A stretch of DNA of 64,000 nt. Origin: JALHFZ01 sp963674625. Lineage in GTDB: Bacteria; Synergistota; Synergistia; Synergistales; Aminobacteriaceae. The stretch spans positions 124,001 through 188,000 of the forward strand of contig CAXXXO010000002.1 of assembly GCA_963674625.2 (NCBI GenBank), given 5' to 3'. Each line of letters opens with the position of its first letter. The first letter of the stretch is position 1. The notes beneath the pieces were generated by a model, which was given only the letters and a program-made list of their open reading frames with translations, did not search any database and was not told the DNA's origin. Shown here piece by piece: positions 53,957 through 62,308 of the stretch. Both the position numbers and the translations under genes were made by a program.

Positions 53957-55870
53957 ATGGAGTTCCCCCCCGTTCCCGGAACGTCCTTTCTTCCCCTGTG
54001 CAGGGAGGATATGGAGAAGCGGGGGTGGGACATGCTCGACTTTCTCATGGTCAGCGGAGACGCCTATGTGGACCACCCTTCCTTCGGCCCTGCGGTGATC
54101 GCCAGGGTACTTGAAAGCAGGGGATATAGGGTGGGAATGATCCCCCAGCCCGACTGGCGGTCTAAGGAGGCTTTCCTCGCCCTCGGCCGGCCCCGGCTGG
54201 CCGTCCTGGTCTCCGCCGGAAATCTCGACTCCATGCTCAGCCGGTTCACCGCGTCGAAGAAAAGCCGGAGCACCGACAGCTACTCTCCCGGGGGGAAGGC
54301 GGGACTTCGTCCCGACAGGGCGACCATTGCCTACTGCAGCAGAATCCGGGAATGCTGGAAGGATATTCCTCTCGTCATCGGCGGCGTGGAGGCGAGCCTC
54401 CGCCGTTTCGCCCATTACGACTACTGGTCCGACTCGGTACGCCGGTCCATTCTCTTCGACAGCCAGGCCGATCTTCTCGTCTACGGCATGGGGGAGAAGA
54501 CCATAATCGAGATCGCCGGGCTGCTCGACCGGGGGGTCCCCGTAGAGAACCTTAAAACACTCCGGGGTACAGTGTACAAATCGTCATCTCCTCCTGAGAT
54601 CAAAAAGAAAGTCGACGTGCCCTCCTTCGATGAAGTCTCCGGGGACCGGCGCGCCTTTGCCGAGGCTTTCCGCCTCCAGTCCCTCGAACAGGACCCTTTC
54701 TCGGGAAAAATCGTCGTCCAGCCTCACGGCTCAGCTTTCATCGTCCAGAACCCGCCCTCCTTTCCCCTTTCGGAAGAAGATATGGACGGAGTTTATGATC
54801 TTCCCTATCCAAGGACCTATCACCCCTCCTATGAAGCTGCGGGAGGGGTCCCTGCCATCCGGGAGGTCCGCTTCAGCCTCACGAGCCACCGGGGATGCTT
54901 CGGCAGCTGCTCCTTCTGCGCAATCCACTACCACCAGGGCCGGATCATCCAGGCCCGCAGCCATGAATCCCTTCTGAAGGAGGCACGGCTGCTCACAACC
55001 CTTCCCGACTTCCGGGGGTATATCCACGACGTGGGCGGACCCACGGCGAACTTCCGCATCCCCGCCTGCGGCGAACAGCTCGTGAGAGGGGCGTGCAAAA
55101 CCCGGCAGTGCCTTTTTCCTACCCCCTGTCCCAAACTCCGGGCCGATCATTCCGATTATCTCGACCTCCTGCGCAAGCTCAGGGCCCTTCCCGGGGTGAA
55201 GAAGGTTTTCATCCGCTCGGGGATCCGGTACGACTATCTTCTCGCCGATAAAAAAACGCCCTTTCTCGAAGAACTCTGCGCCCATCACGTGAGCGGACAG
55301 CTGAAGGTGGCCCCGGAGCACGTATCGGAGGACGTCCTGCGGCTCATGGGAAAATCGGGGCGGGAGATCTACGAACGTTTCAGAAGGGATTTCGGGGCCA
55401 TGAACGAAAAACTCGGAAAGAAACAATATCTTGTCCCCTATTTCATCGCGTCCCACCCCGGAGCAGGGCTCAGGGAGGCGGTGGAGCTCGCGGAATTTCT
55501 TCGGGACGTCCGTTTTCAGCCGGAACAGGTGCAGGATTTTATTCCCACCCCCGGCAGCCTCTCCACCTGCATGTACTACACGGGACTGGACCCCTTTACG
55601 GGAAAGGAAGTGCATGTTCCCAGGGACAGGACTGAGCGGAAAATGCAGCGGGCCCTTCTTCAGTACGGCGAGCCCGGAAACCGGGAGACGGTGCTTCAGG
55701 CCCTCCGGGCAGCGGGACGGGAGGATCTCATAGGGACGGGCCCCTTATGCCTCGTGAAGCCCCAGCATAGGAAGGACGGACGAGGAAGCGGAAAAGAAAC
55801 TAGGGTTTTTCGGAAAGGAAAGGGAGAAGAGCCCAGAAGGAGCGCCCCAGGGAAGGCCCGGCCTCGGTGA
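53957..55870 (+). CDS. YgiQ-family radical SAM protein
   Basis: A protein of about 637 residues. The N-terminal B12-like region (MLDFLMVSGDAYVDHPSFGPAVIARVLESRG) is followed by SLTSHRGCFGSCSFCAIHYHQGR, whose C-x3-C-x2-C binds the 4Fe-4S cluster and SAM. RSGIRYDYLLADKK and LKVAPEHVSEDVLRLMGK are YgiQ blocks. The reaction is unknown. ATG 53957, with GGGAGAAG before it, is favoured; GTG 53939, overlapping the previous stop, is possible. The basic C-terminal tail overlaps the opposite-strand EamA gene by 71 bases. Confidence 0.9.
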   Translation: MEFPPVPGTSFLPLCREDMEKRGWDMLDFLMVSGDAYVDHPSFGPAVIARVLESRGYRVGMIPQPDWRSKEAFLALGRPRLAVLVSAGNLDSMLSRFTASKKSRSTDSYSPGGKAGLRPDRATIAYCSRIRECWKDIPLVIGGVEASLRRFAHYDYWSDSVRRSILFDSQADLLVYGMGEKTIIEIAGLLDRGVPVENLKTLRGTVYKSSSPPEIKKKVDVPSFDEVSGDRRAFAEAFRLQSLEQDPFSGKIVVQPHGSAFIVQNPPSFPLSEEDMDGVYDLPYPRTYHPSYEAAGGVPAIREVRFSLTSHRGCFGSCSFCAIHYHQGRIIQARSHESLLKEARLLTTLPDFRGYIHDVGGPTANFRIPACGEQLVRGACKTRQCLFPTPCPKLRADHSDYLDLLRKLRALPGVKKVFIRSGIRYDYLLADKKTPFLEELCAHHVSGQLKVAPEHVSEDVLRLMGKSGREIYERFRRDFGAMNEKLGKKQYLVPYFIASHPGAGLREAVELAEFLRDVRFQPEQVQDFIPTPGSLSTCMYYTGLDPFTGKEVHVPRDRTERKMQRALLQYGEPGNRETVLQALRAAGREDLIGTGPLCLVKPQHRKDGRGSGKETRVFRKGKGEEPRRSAPGKARPR

Positions 55871-56717
55871 GAAGCACCGAGACGAAGATGAGGACGCAGC
55901 CGGCGGCCATGGGCGGGGTAAAGACCTCGCCGAGGAAATAGATGCCGGAGAGCGCCCCGAAGACCGACTCGAGGCTGAGGAGAATGGCCGTGTGGGCCGA
56001 CGAGGTGAACTTCTGGGCGATGTTCTGGATGGAGAAGGCGATGATGGTGCAGAAGACGATGGTGTAGCCGATGCTCCAGAGCCCCGCGCCCCCCGGCAGA
56101 AATCCCGGCCAGGTCTCGAAAAAAAGGGCGAAGGGGAGGCTGAGCAGGGCGACCATGGCTATCTGAAGAATGGCGAGGACCAGGGGATCGGTCCGCCCGG
56201 CGTAGTGCTCGACGGCTATGAGCTGGCAGGCGAAGAAAAAGGCGCACAACAGGGTCAGGCCGTCGCCGAGCCCCATGGAAAGCCCTTTCTGAAGAGTGAG
56301 AAGGCCCATTCCCGCAAGGCAGAGAAAGGAGGCGGCGAAGGAGAGCCATCCCGGGAATTTTTTCCGGAGAGCCCAGACGAGGAACGGTACGATCACTACG
56401 TAGGTCGCCGTCAGAAAAGCCTGTTTGCCCGGAGTCGTGTAGTTCAGTCCGAGGGTCTGGGTGGCGAAGCCGAGAAAGAGGAAAACCCCTACTGAGGCTC
56501 CCGCTTCGAAGTCGATTTTTTTCAGCCCCCAGAGCCGGCTGCGGAAGAGAAGGGCCATAAGGAGAAATGCTCCTGAGAACCTCAGGGTCAGAAGCCAGAA
56601 GGTGGGGTAGCTTTCGAGGGCATCCTTCATGGCGACGAAGCCGATCCCCCAGAAAAGGGCCACCAAAGCCAGGGACATGTCGGCGAATATGGATTTGAGT
56701 TTTGCTGAAGCGGGCAT
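55800..56717 (-). CDS. EamA/DMT-family transporter
   Basis: A 305-residue membrane protein with ten predicted membrane segments in two EamA repeats. The first begins MSLALVALFWGIGFVAMKDALE and has FLGFATQTLGLNYTTPGKQAFLTATYVVIVPF; the second has YTIVFCTIIAFSIQNIAQKFTSSAHTAILLSLESVFGALSGI, the family signature. It probably exports a metabolite or amino acid; the substrate is unknown. It is the only minus-strand gene in the window. AAGGAG lies before the start. Its end overlaps the convergent ygiQ-like gene. Confidence 0.9.
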   Translation of the reverse strand: MPASAKLKSIFADMSLALVALFWGIGFVAMKDALESYPTFWLLTLRFSGAFLLMALLFRSRLWGLKKIDFEAGASVGVFLFLGFATQTLGLNYTTPGKQAFLTATYVVIVPFLVWALRKKFPGWLSFAASFLCLAGMGLLTLQKGLSMGLGDGLTLLCAFFFACQLIAVEHYAGRTDPLVLAILQIAMVALLSLPFALFFETWPGFLPGGAGLWSIGYTIVFCTIIAFSIQNIAQKFTSSAHTAILLSLESVFGALSGIYFLGEVFTPPMAAGCVLIFVSVLLTEAGPSLGRSFWALLPFLSEKP

Positions 56718-56906
56718 GGCACGGACTCCTTGAAGGGTGAAATTTGAAACATGGACAGTATACCATCTTCACCGGATTTTTCCTCTTTTTACAGGGATTT
56801 TCGCGGCAAGTTAATGAAAAAATTAACTTTTATTTACACCCGGAGCATGTGGAGTATAATGTATCCGAATCGACGGAACCGGAATAAAGGAACAGGGGGT
56901 GGGTAT
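56718..56906 (+). promoter_or_regulatory. Divergent intergenic region with the hydrogenase operon promoter
   Basis: On the plus strand TTTACA (56833-56838), a 16-base spacer and TATAAT (56855-56860) form a strong promoter for the mbh operon, with transcription expected near 56867. On the minus strand a TATACT (56757-56762) may serve the EamA gene, but no matching -35 was found. Confidence 0.65.
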
Positions 56907-57392
56907 GTGTATGTTTTTGTCGTTTCTTTCTTGATGTATCTTCTGCTCGTCTGGTCGGGCGGAGGAGTGGGGATTTTCGAACTTTTCGTCGCTCTGATTC
57001 TTTCCGCGGTCATCGCTTTGCTTTTCCACACGTGGCATCCCGAAAAGAAGTTCAGCGTCAGCGGGCTCAATCCCAGGAAATGGTTCGATTTTCTTCATTA
57101 TCTCTTCGGGCCCTTTGCAGTAGGGCTGGCAAAGGCCAATATCGACGTGGCCAAACGGGTCATCACGGGAAATATCCGTCCGGGAATCGTCCGGGTGAAT
57201 CCCGGGCTGAAAACCGACCTGAGCAAGACGATCCTCGCCGATTCGATCACTTTGACCCCGGGGACCCTTACGGTGGACATCGACGACGAAGGATGGTTCT
57301 ATATCCACTGGATCTTCGTACGGGACGAAACTCCGGCGGAAGAGGAGCTCTACGGCGATTTCGCCTATTGGGCAAGGAGGTTGGCTGAATGA
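56907..57392 (+). CDS. mbhA: Mbh hydrogenase subunit A (MrpE-like)
   Basis: A 161-residue protein with two or three membrane segments (YVFVVSFLMYLLLVWSGGG; IFELFVALILSAVIALLF) and the MrpE block LGLAKANIDVAKRVITG-like, then PGIVRVNPGLKTDLSKTILADSITLTPGTLTVDI. It is part of the Na+/H+ antiporter module. The frame is open to 56751, but the promoter at 56833-56860 rules out those starts. GTG 56907 is preferred; ATG 56934 is possible. The end overlaps mbhB (ATGA). Confidence 0.85.
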   Translation: MYVFVVSFLMYLLLVWSGGGVGIFELFVALILSAVIALLFHTWHPEKKFSVSGLNPRKWFDFLHYLFGPFAVGLAKANIDVAKRVITGNIRPGIVRVNPGLKTDLSKTILADSITLTPGTLTVDIDDEGWFYIHWIFVRDETPAEEELYGDFAYWARRLAE

Positions 57393-57649
57393 CTACGAAT
57401 CTTCTTTTTTTCGCGGCCATGCTGATGGGGCTCTACGCACTGACGGTTTTCGGGCGCGTCATAGCGGGCCCTGGAACGGCGGACCGGGCAGTCGCCCTCG
57501 ACACCCTCAACAGTCTCGTGGTGGCGCTGATGATCATACTTGCCGCCGCCTACGATTCGGTGGTCATGGTGGACATCGCGATTGTGTACGCCTCCCTCTC
57601 CTTCGTGGGAACGCTGTTCATCGCCCGGTACATAGAAGGGGGGATCTAG
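57389..57649 (+). CDS. mbhB: Mbh hydrogenase subunit B (MrpF-like)
   Basis: An 86-residue protein with three membrane segments, normal for MrpF/MnhF. The block RVIAGPGTADRAVALDTLNSLV is the family signature (R-x2-GP-x3-DR-x-V-x-D). It is part of the antiporter module and overlaps mbhA by 4 bases. Confidence 0.9.
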   Translation: MTTNLLFFAAMLMGLYALTVFGRVIAGPGTADRAVALDTLNSLVVALMIILAAAYDSVVMVDIAIVYASLSFVGTLFIARYIEGGI

Positions 57650-57653
57650 AGCC

Positions 57654-58031
57654 GTGACTTTTATTCTCGTAGGGGCTCTTCTTCTCGTCAGCCTCTTCTT
57701 CAACGGTCTCGGATCCTTCTCCCTCTACCGGTTTCCGGACGTCTACACCCGGCTTCACGGGGCGACGAAGTGCACGACCTTCGGTACCCTCTTTGCCGGC
57801 TTCGCCGTGGTCCTTTTCTCCCTTATCCGTTTTCTCGAGACGGGGGAGACCCGGTTTCTCGTACTCCTCATTCATACCCTCATAGCCGCCATGGTGCTTC
57901 TCGTCACCAACGCCACCAGCGCCCACGCTATCGCCCGGGCGGCCCACCGGAGCGGGGTCCTTCCGGCCCGCGCCGTGGTGGACAGGCTCGAGGAACATGA
58001 TGAAAAGAAAGGCGGTGCCGCCCATGATTGA
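57654..58031 (+). CDS. mbhC: Mbh hydrogenase subunit C (MrpG-like)
   Basis: A 125-residue protein with three membrane segments. GSFSLYRFPDVYTRLHGATKCTTFGTL is the MrpG signature (R-x-PD-x-Y-x-R-x-HA-x-T-K). The start is GTG 57654. It lies four bases after mbhB and overlaps mbhD by 8 bases. Confidence 0.9.
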   Translation: MTFILVGALLLVSLFFNGLGSFSLYRFPDVYTRLHGATKCTTFGTLFAGFAVVLFSLIRFLETGETRFLVLLIHTLIAAMVLLVTNATSAHAIARAAHRSGVLPARAVVDRLEEHDEKKGGAAHD

Positions 58032-58287
58032 TCTCATGCACACGGCAGTTCTGATCATGCTGCTTCTCTCCGCTTTCTTCGTCCTCTGGTTCAGGGAACT
58101 CATCGCCTCGGCAATCGCCCTGGCGGTCTTCAGCCTCATGATGTCGGTGGAGTTCTACATCCTCCAGGCTCCTGACGTGGCCATCGCCGAAGCGGCCATC
58201 GGGGCTGCCCTGAGCACCACCATCTTCATCATCGCCATCCGGGCCTGCAGCAATGTCCGGAAGATACAGGGAGACGGAAGAAAATGA
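58024..58287 (+). CDS. mbhD: Mbh hydrogenase subunit D (MrpA C-terminal-like, DUF4040)
   Basis: An 87-residue protein with two or three membrane segments. SAIALAVFSLMMSVEFYILQAPDVAIAEAAIGAALSTTIF is the DUF4040/MbhD signature found in the C-terminal part of MrpA. ATG 58024 gives a family-like start; ATG 57997 would add nine polar residues. It overlaps mbhE by 4 bases. Confidence 0.88.
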   Translation: MIDLMHTAVLIMLLLSAFFVLWFRELIASAIALAVFSLMMSVEFYILQAPDVAIAEAAIGAALSTTIFIIAIRACSNVRKIQGDGRK

Positions 58288-58553
58288 AGAAAATCATCTT
58301 TGTCGCAGCTGCCATAGTTCTCGGAGGCCTTCTCATAGGGGCTCTCGATCTGATTCACCCCTTCGGAAACCCCGGAATCGTCCCCATGGACACCCATTTC
58401 CTCGAAAACTCCCTCAGAGAGCTTTCGACGGAGAACATCGTCACGTCCATCGTCTTCGACTACAGGGGGTTCGACACCCTTGGCGAGGCAGCGGTTCTCT
58501 TCACGGCTCTGTGCTCCATCACGGTCCTCTTCCGGGAAGGGAGGAAAAAGTAA
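58284..58553 (+). CDS. mbhE: Mbh hydrogenase subunit E
   Basis: An 89-residue protein with a membrane segment at each end. VTSIVFDYRGFDTLGEAAVLFTALCSI is the conserved MbhE/MrpA end segment. It overlaps both neighbours. It belongs to the antiporter part of the complex. Confidence 0.87.
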   Translation: MKKIIFVAAAIVLGGLLIGALDLIHPFGNPGIVPMDTHFLENSLRELSTENIVTSIVFDYRGFDTLGEAAVLFTALCSITVLFREGRKK

Positions 58554-59029
58554 TGAACCCCCTTTCACTCATCGTCCGGGTCGGATGCGACCTTTTCGCC
58601 TGGTTCATGCTCGTCTTCGGAGCGAACGTGATCATCCACGGCTACATGAGCCCGGGGGGCGGTTTCCAGGGAGGGGCCATCGCGGCGACCTTCATCGTCT
58701 TCCTGCTCGTTGCCTGGGGCAGCCGCAAGGTCCATTCATGGGTCAACGAGGGAATCTACGATATCGTCTTCGACGAGCTGGGACTTTTGTCCTTCATCCT
58801 CTTGGCCTTTTTCGGTCTTCCCGTCTCTTTCTTTTACAATTACCTCGGATCGCCCCTGGGCGCGGCTTCGTCCGGGATCGTCCCCGGTGCGGGAACGATC
58901 TTTCTCATGTCCATAGCTGTGGGAATCGAGGTTACCGGAGCTCTTTCCCTGGTCATCCTCACCATGCACCGAGGAATCCGGCTCTTCTCCGAGAGCCCGA
59001 TGGAGGAGGAATTGGGTCATGATCGGTAA
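58553..59029 (+). CDS. mbhF: Mbh hydrogenase subunit F (MrpB-like)
   Basis: A 158-residue protein with four membrane segments. FGANVIIHGYMSPGGGFQGGAIAA is the MrpB signature (HG-x2-x-PGGGFQGG). It starts at ATG 58553, overlapping the mbhE stop by one base, and overlaps mbhG by 11. The open frame upstream of 58553 is a shadow. Confidence 0.92.
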   Translation: MNPLSLIVRVGCDLFAWFMLVFGANVIIHGYMSPGGGFQGGAIAATFIVFLLVAWGSRKVHSWVNEGIYDIVFDELGLLSFILLAFFGLPVSFFYNYLGSPLGAASSGIVPGAGTIFLMSIAVGIEVTGALSLVILTMHRGIRLFSESPMEEELGHDR

Positions 59030-59366
59030 CGGACCGTTTCTGGTGGTGGGAATACTCTTCCTCATCGCCCTCGTGGGCATATTCACCCAGAAGAACCTGA
59101 TCAAGATCGCCATGGCGATCGCCATCCTGGGCTCTTCCGTCAACCTGTTCCTCGTCGCCCTTGGATACCGCACCGGCGGCAGCGTCCCGATCCACTACCT
59201 CGCCGGGCAGGGCGGTCCCATGGTCCTTCCCACGCCCCAGGCCATGACCCTGACGGCCATCGTCATCGCCCTGGCGACCACGGCGCTTCTGCTGTCGCTC
59301 ATCATGCTTCTATACCGCCACTACGGAACCATCAACGTGGACGAAATTCGGAGGTTGAGAGGATGA
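59019..59366 (+). CDS. mbhG: Mbh hydrogenase subunit G (MrpC/NuoK-like)
   Basis: A 115-residue protein with three membrane segments, homologous to NuoK and MrpC. GIFTQKNLIKIAMAIAILGSSVNLFLVALGY and PTPQAMTLTAIVIALATTALLLSLIMLLYR are the conserved blocks. It overlaps mbhF and mbhH. Confidence 0.92.
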   Translation: MIGNGPFLVVGILFLIALVGIFTQKNLIKIAMAIAILGSSVNLFLVALGYRTGGSVPIHYLAGQGGPMVLPTPQAMTLTAIVIALATTALLLSLIMLLYRHYGTINVDEIRRLRG

Positions 59367-60928
59367 ACCTGAACGAACATCTTCCGGCCCTTCTGCTGGC
59401 AGTGCCTCTTCTCGGGGCTTTTACCGCTCCTCTCTTCTCCCTCGGAGGAAAATACCTGCGGAACGCCGCGCTTCTGGCCGCGACTTTTCTCACCCTTGTG
59501 GTAGCCTTTCTCCTTTGGAGGCATGTGAATGCCACGGGAATTGCGGTCTACGTCATGGGAGCGAAGACGACTGCCCTGACCCTTCCCTCAGGGATGAAGT
59601 TCCCCGTCCGGATTATCCTTGAGGTGGACGCCTTCAGCGCCTTCATGGCCCTGACGGGCGCGCTCGCCTCCTTTGCGGGAGCCCTCTTCTCACTGAACTA
59701 CATGAACCGCTTCACCGGCCTCAACCGGTTCGTATCCCTGTACTGCCTTCTGACGGCGGGGATGCTCGGGATGATGGTCACCGGCGACCTCTTCAACTTC
59801 TTCGTCTTCTTCGAAGTGGCCTCCATAGCCTCCTTCGGACTCATCGCCTTCTGGAGGGACAAGCCCGAGGCCATAGAGGCGAGCTTCAAGTATGCCCTCG
59901 TCTCCCAGGTAGCCTCCATGCTCATCCTCGTGGCTGCAGGAGCCCTCTACGGCAAGTACAATATCCTCAACATGGCCGCCATGGGCAGCGTCCTCACACT
60001 GGGAACCCTCGAAAAGGTGGCCCTTGTCTTCCTCGTGGGGTCCCTTGCGTGCAAATGCGGCGCCTTCCCCATGCATATGTGGCTTCCCGATGCCTACGCC
60101 GAGGCTCCCTCAGGGGTGACCTGCCTGCTCGTCGCAGTGAGCCAGGCGTCCCTCTACGGACTCATGCGGGTCTGCTTCTCTCTCTATGGCGCCACCATGG
60201 GAAGCAGTTTCCTCCCGTGGGTGATCATTCTTCTCGGCCTCGCCTCCATGTTCTTCGGGGTCTCCATGGCGGTGGTGCAGCATGAGATCAAGCGGCTCAT
60301 GGGGTACCACTCCGTCTCCCAGGTGGGGTACATGCTCCTCGGACTCGGCGCGGGCCTTCTCGTCCTTCCCGACCCGGCAGCCCTTGCTTCCTACGGGCTG
60401 ACGGCCATCTCCGGCGGCATCTACCACATGTTCAACTACACAATGTACAAGGCCCTTCTCTTCCTTACCGCCGGCGCCATCTATTACGCCACGGGAAAAC
60501 GGGACCTCAATGAAATGGGCGGCCTCGCCCGGAAGATGCCCTGGACCACCTTCATGTTTGTCATCGCTGCAGCCGCCATCTCCGGCCTGCCCCCCTTCAA
60601 CGGCTTCGTCTCGAAGCTGCTCATCTACGAGTCAGTCTTCGCGATCCATCCCGCCCTCACCGTGGTGGCCCTTTTGACGTCCGTTCTGACCTTGGCATCC
60701 TTCGTCAAGGTCTTTCAGACGGCCTTTCTCGGTCCTCAGAAGTTCAGCCTTTCCGGTGTGAAGGAAGTGCCTTCGGGGATGATCCTCGGGATGACGGTTC
60801 TCACAGCGGCCATTATCGGCGCGTCCCTCTTTCCCACCTGGACGCTTTCCCACCTTGTCGAGCCGGCGGCCAGAGCTCTTGTTGACCAGGGTGCCTACAT
60901 AGGGGCCGTCATGGGAGGTGGAATGTAA
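59363..60928 (+). CDS. mbhH: Mbh hydrogenase subunit H (MrpD/NuoN-like antiporter)
   Basis: A 521-residue antiporter-type protein with about 14 membrane segments. FFVFFEVASIASFGLIAF holds the key Glu, CKCGAFPMHMWLPDAYAEAPSGVTCLL holds the Lys of the channel, and HEIKRLMGYHSVSQVGYMLLGLG is the broken-helix region. It moves Na+ or H+ and couples to the hydrogenase core. It is the only large antiporter subunit in the operon, unlike Mbx, which has two. It overlaps mbhI by one base. Confidence 0.93.
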   Translation: MNLNEHLPALLLAVPLLGAFTAPLFSLGGKYLRNAALLAATFLTLVVAFLLWRHVNATGIAVYVMGAKTTALTLPSGMKFPVRIILEVDAFSAFMALTGALASFAGALFSLNYMNRFTGLNRFVSLYCLLTAGMLGMMVTGDLFNFFVFFEVASIASFGLIAFWRDKPEAIEASFKYALVSQVASMLILVAAGALYGKYNILNMAAMGSVLTLGTLEKVALVFLVGSLACKCGAFPMHMWLPDAYAEAPSGVTCLLVAVSQASLYGLMRVCFSLYGATMGSSFLPWVIILLGLASMFFGVSMAVVQHEIKRLMGYHSVSQVGYMLLGLGAGLLVLPDPAALASYGLTAISGGIYHMFNYTMYKALLFLTAGAIYYATGKRDLNEMGGLARKMPWTTFMFVIAAAAISGLPPFNGFVSKLLIYESVFAIHPALTVVALLTSVLTLASFVKVFQTAFLGPQKFSLSGVKEVPSGMILGMTVLTAAIIGASLFPTWTLSHLVEPAARALVDQGAYIGAVMGGGM

Positions 60929-61269
60929 TGTGGACGAAAGTATTCACCGGGTTCGGCTACTGGGATGTGGTCTCCTGGATAATCTTTTTCCTCCTTGTCG
61001 CAGGGTTCATGAAATGGATCCGTTCCCTGGGCAGGTCTGACTACAAAAAAGGAACCGACCAGGATGAAATCTACTGGTCCGGCAACCCCGTCCCGGAGGA
61101 CGGAGCGGATATCACCGTTCCCGCCTCCTCGGCCTACTGGGGTTTTCGAAAAGCACTCGAGCCCTATTATCGGGCGCTGACAGGCATGCACACGGGAATC
61201 GCCACGGATATTGCGGGGTACTACATCCTCACTGTGGCCCTCATGGCCGTGCTGATCCTGATCGTGTAG
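60928..61269 (+). CDS. mbhI: Mbh hydrogenase subunit I
   Basis: A 113-residue protein with one membrane segment near each end (WDVVSWIIFFLLVAGFMKW; YYILTVALMAVLILIV) and a polar middle (SAYWGFRKALEPYYRALTGMHTGI). This is the pattern of MbhI, which links the antiporter and hydrogenase modules. Its ATG overlaps the mbhH stop. Confidence 0.8.
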   Translation: MWTKVFTGFGYWDVVSWIIFFLLVAGFMKWIRSLGRSDYKKGTDQDEIYWSGNPVPEDGADITVPASSAYWGFRKALEPYYRALTGMHTGIATDIAGYYILTVALMAVLILIV

Positions 61270-61280
61270 GAGGAAAACCC

Positions 61281-61745
61281 ATGAAGCTTGAGAAATATCT
61301 TGAAATTCTGCCGAAGTCGCTCTGGGTGACGACCTGCAATTCAGGATCGTGCAACGGGTGCGACATCGAGATCGTCGCGACCATCAGCCCCCGGTACGAT
61401 ATCGAGAGGCTGGGCATGAAGCTGGTGGGTACACCCCGCCATGCTGATGTGCTGATCGTCACCGGTCCCGTCACAAAGTACATGACCGAGCGTCTCCGGA
61501 GGATCTACGAACAGGTCCCGGATCCGAAAGTCGTGGTGGCCGTAGGCAACTGCGGAGCATCGGGGGACGTTTTCTATAAATCCTACAACCTCGACGGCCC
61601 CATCGACAGGATCATTCCCGTGGATGTCTACGTACACGGCTGTCCTCCCCGGCCGGAGGCCATCATCGAAGGCGTTGCGAAGGCCGTTCTGAAGCTCGAA
61701 CGTCTCAGAAAAGATCTTGTGAAAGCGAGCGTGGAAGGGGCATGA
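61281..61745 (+). CDS. mbhJ: Mbh [NiFe] hydrogenase small subunit (MbhJ)
   Basis: A 154-residue NuoB/HycG-like protein carrying the proximal 4Fe-4S cluster. Its likely ligands are Cys24 and Cys27 (GSCNGCDIE), Cys91 (GNCGASG) and Cys121 (HGCPPRPEAI). It hands electrons to the NiFe site in MbhL. AGGAGG precedes the ATG. It overlaps mbhK by 4 bases. Confidence 0.93.
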   Translation: MKLEKYLEILPKSLWVTTCNSGSCNGCDIEIVATISPRYDIERLGMKLVGTPRHADVLIVTGPVTKYMTERLRRIYEQVPDPKVVVAVGNCGASGDVFYKSYNLDGPIDRIIPVDVYVHGCPPRPEAIIEGVAKAVLKLERLRKDLVKASVEGA

Positions 61746-62296
61746 CATTTCCTGAAGTTACCCGGAATATTCCTCCTGTGCCGGTACCCTGCAGTGAGAT
61801 AGCGGCCCGCATAGCGGAGGTCTTCGGAGAGAGCGCTGTCGGAAGAACCGCCGAGAAAAAAGCCGGAAAAGACGGCAAGGTATGGTACCGCGATCTGTGG
61901 CTCTCCGTTGAGAAGGATCGGTTTCTCGAGATGGTCGACCTTCTCGCGGGGTTCGACTTTCCCCAGTTTCACGTCATCTCGGGGAACGACGACGGCGAGG
62001 CCGTCACTCTTCATTATCACTTCAGTCTCTTCCAGGTTGCCGGGAGAGGGGACCGCGTGGGGGTTACCGTCTCGGTCCCGGTATATAAGACCGACCTCGT
62101 GATGCCTTCCCTCTACTCCCGAATACCGGGGGTGGAGTACAGCGAACGGGAGATCCGGGAGATGCTCGGCATCGATTTCGACGGTCTTCCCAACAAGGCC
62201 CTGATCTTTCTTCCGGAGGACTGGGACGAGACCATCAAACCCTGGCGGAGAGACGAGACAGGACCCTCCGCCGACGATGTGCGGCATCTTTCCTAG
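61742..62296 (+). CDS. mbhK: Mbh hydrogenase subunit K (NuoC-like)
   Basis: A 184-residue soluble protein related to the 30-kDa subunit of complex I. VPVYKTDLVMPSLYSRIPGVEYSEREIREMLGIDFDGLPN holds the family signature (E-R-E-x2-E-M-x-G-I-x-F). Its role is structural, at the base of the hydrogenase. It overlaps mbhJ. Confidence 0.9.
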   Translation: MTFPEVTRNIPPVPVPCSEIAARIAEVFGESAVGRTAEKKAGKDGKVWYRDLWLSVEKDRFLEMVDLLAGFDFPQFHVISGNDDGEAVTLHYHFSLFQVAGRGDRVGVTVSVPVYKTDLVMPSLYSRIPGVEYSEREIREMLGIDFDGLPNKALIFLPEDWDETIKPWRRDETGPSADDVRHLS

Positions 62297-62308
62297 GAGG
62301 ATATGAAT

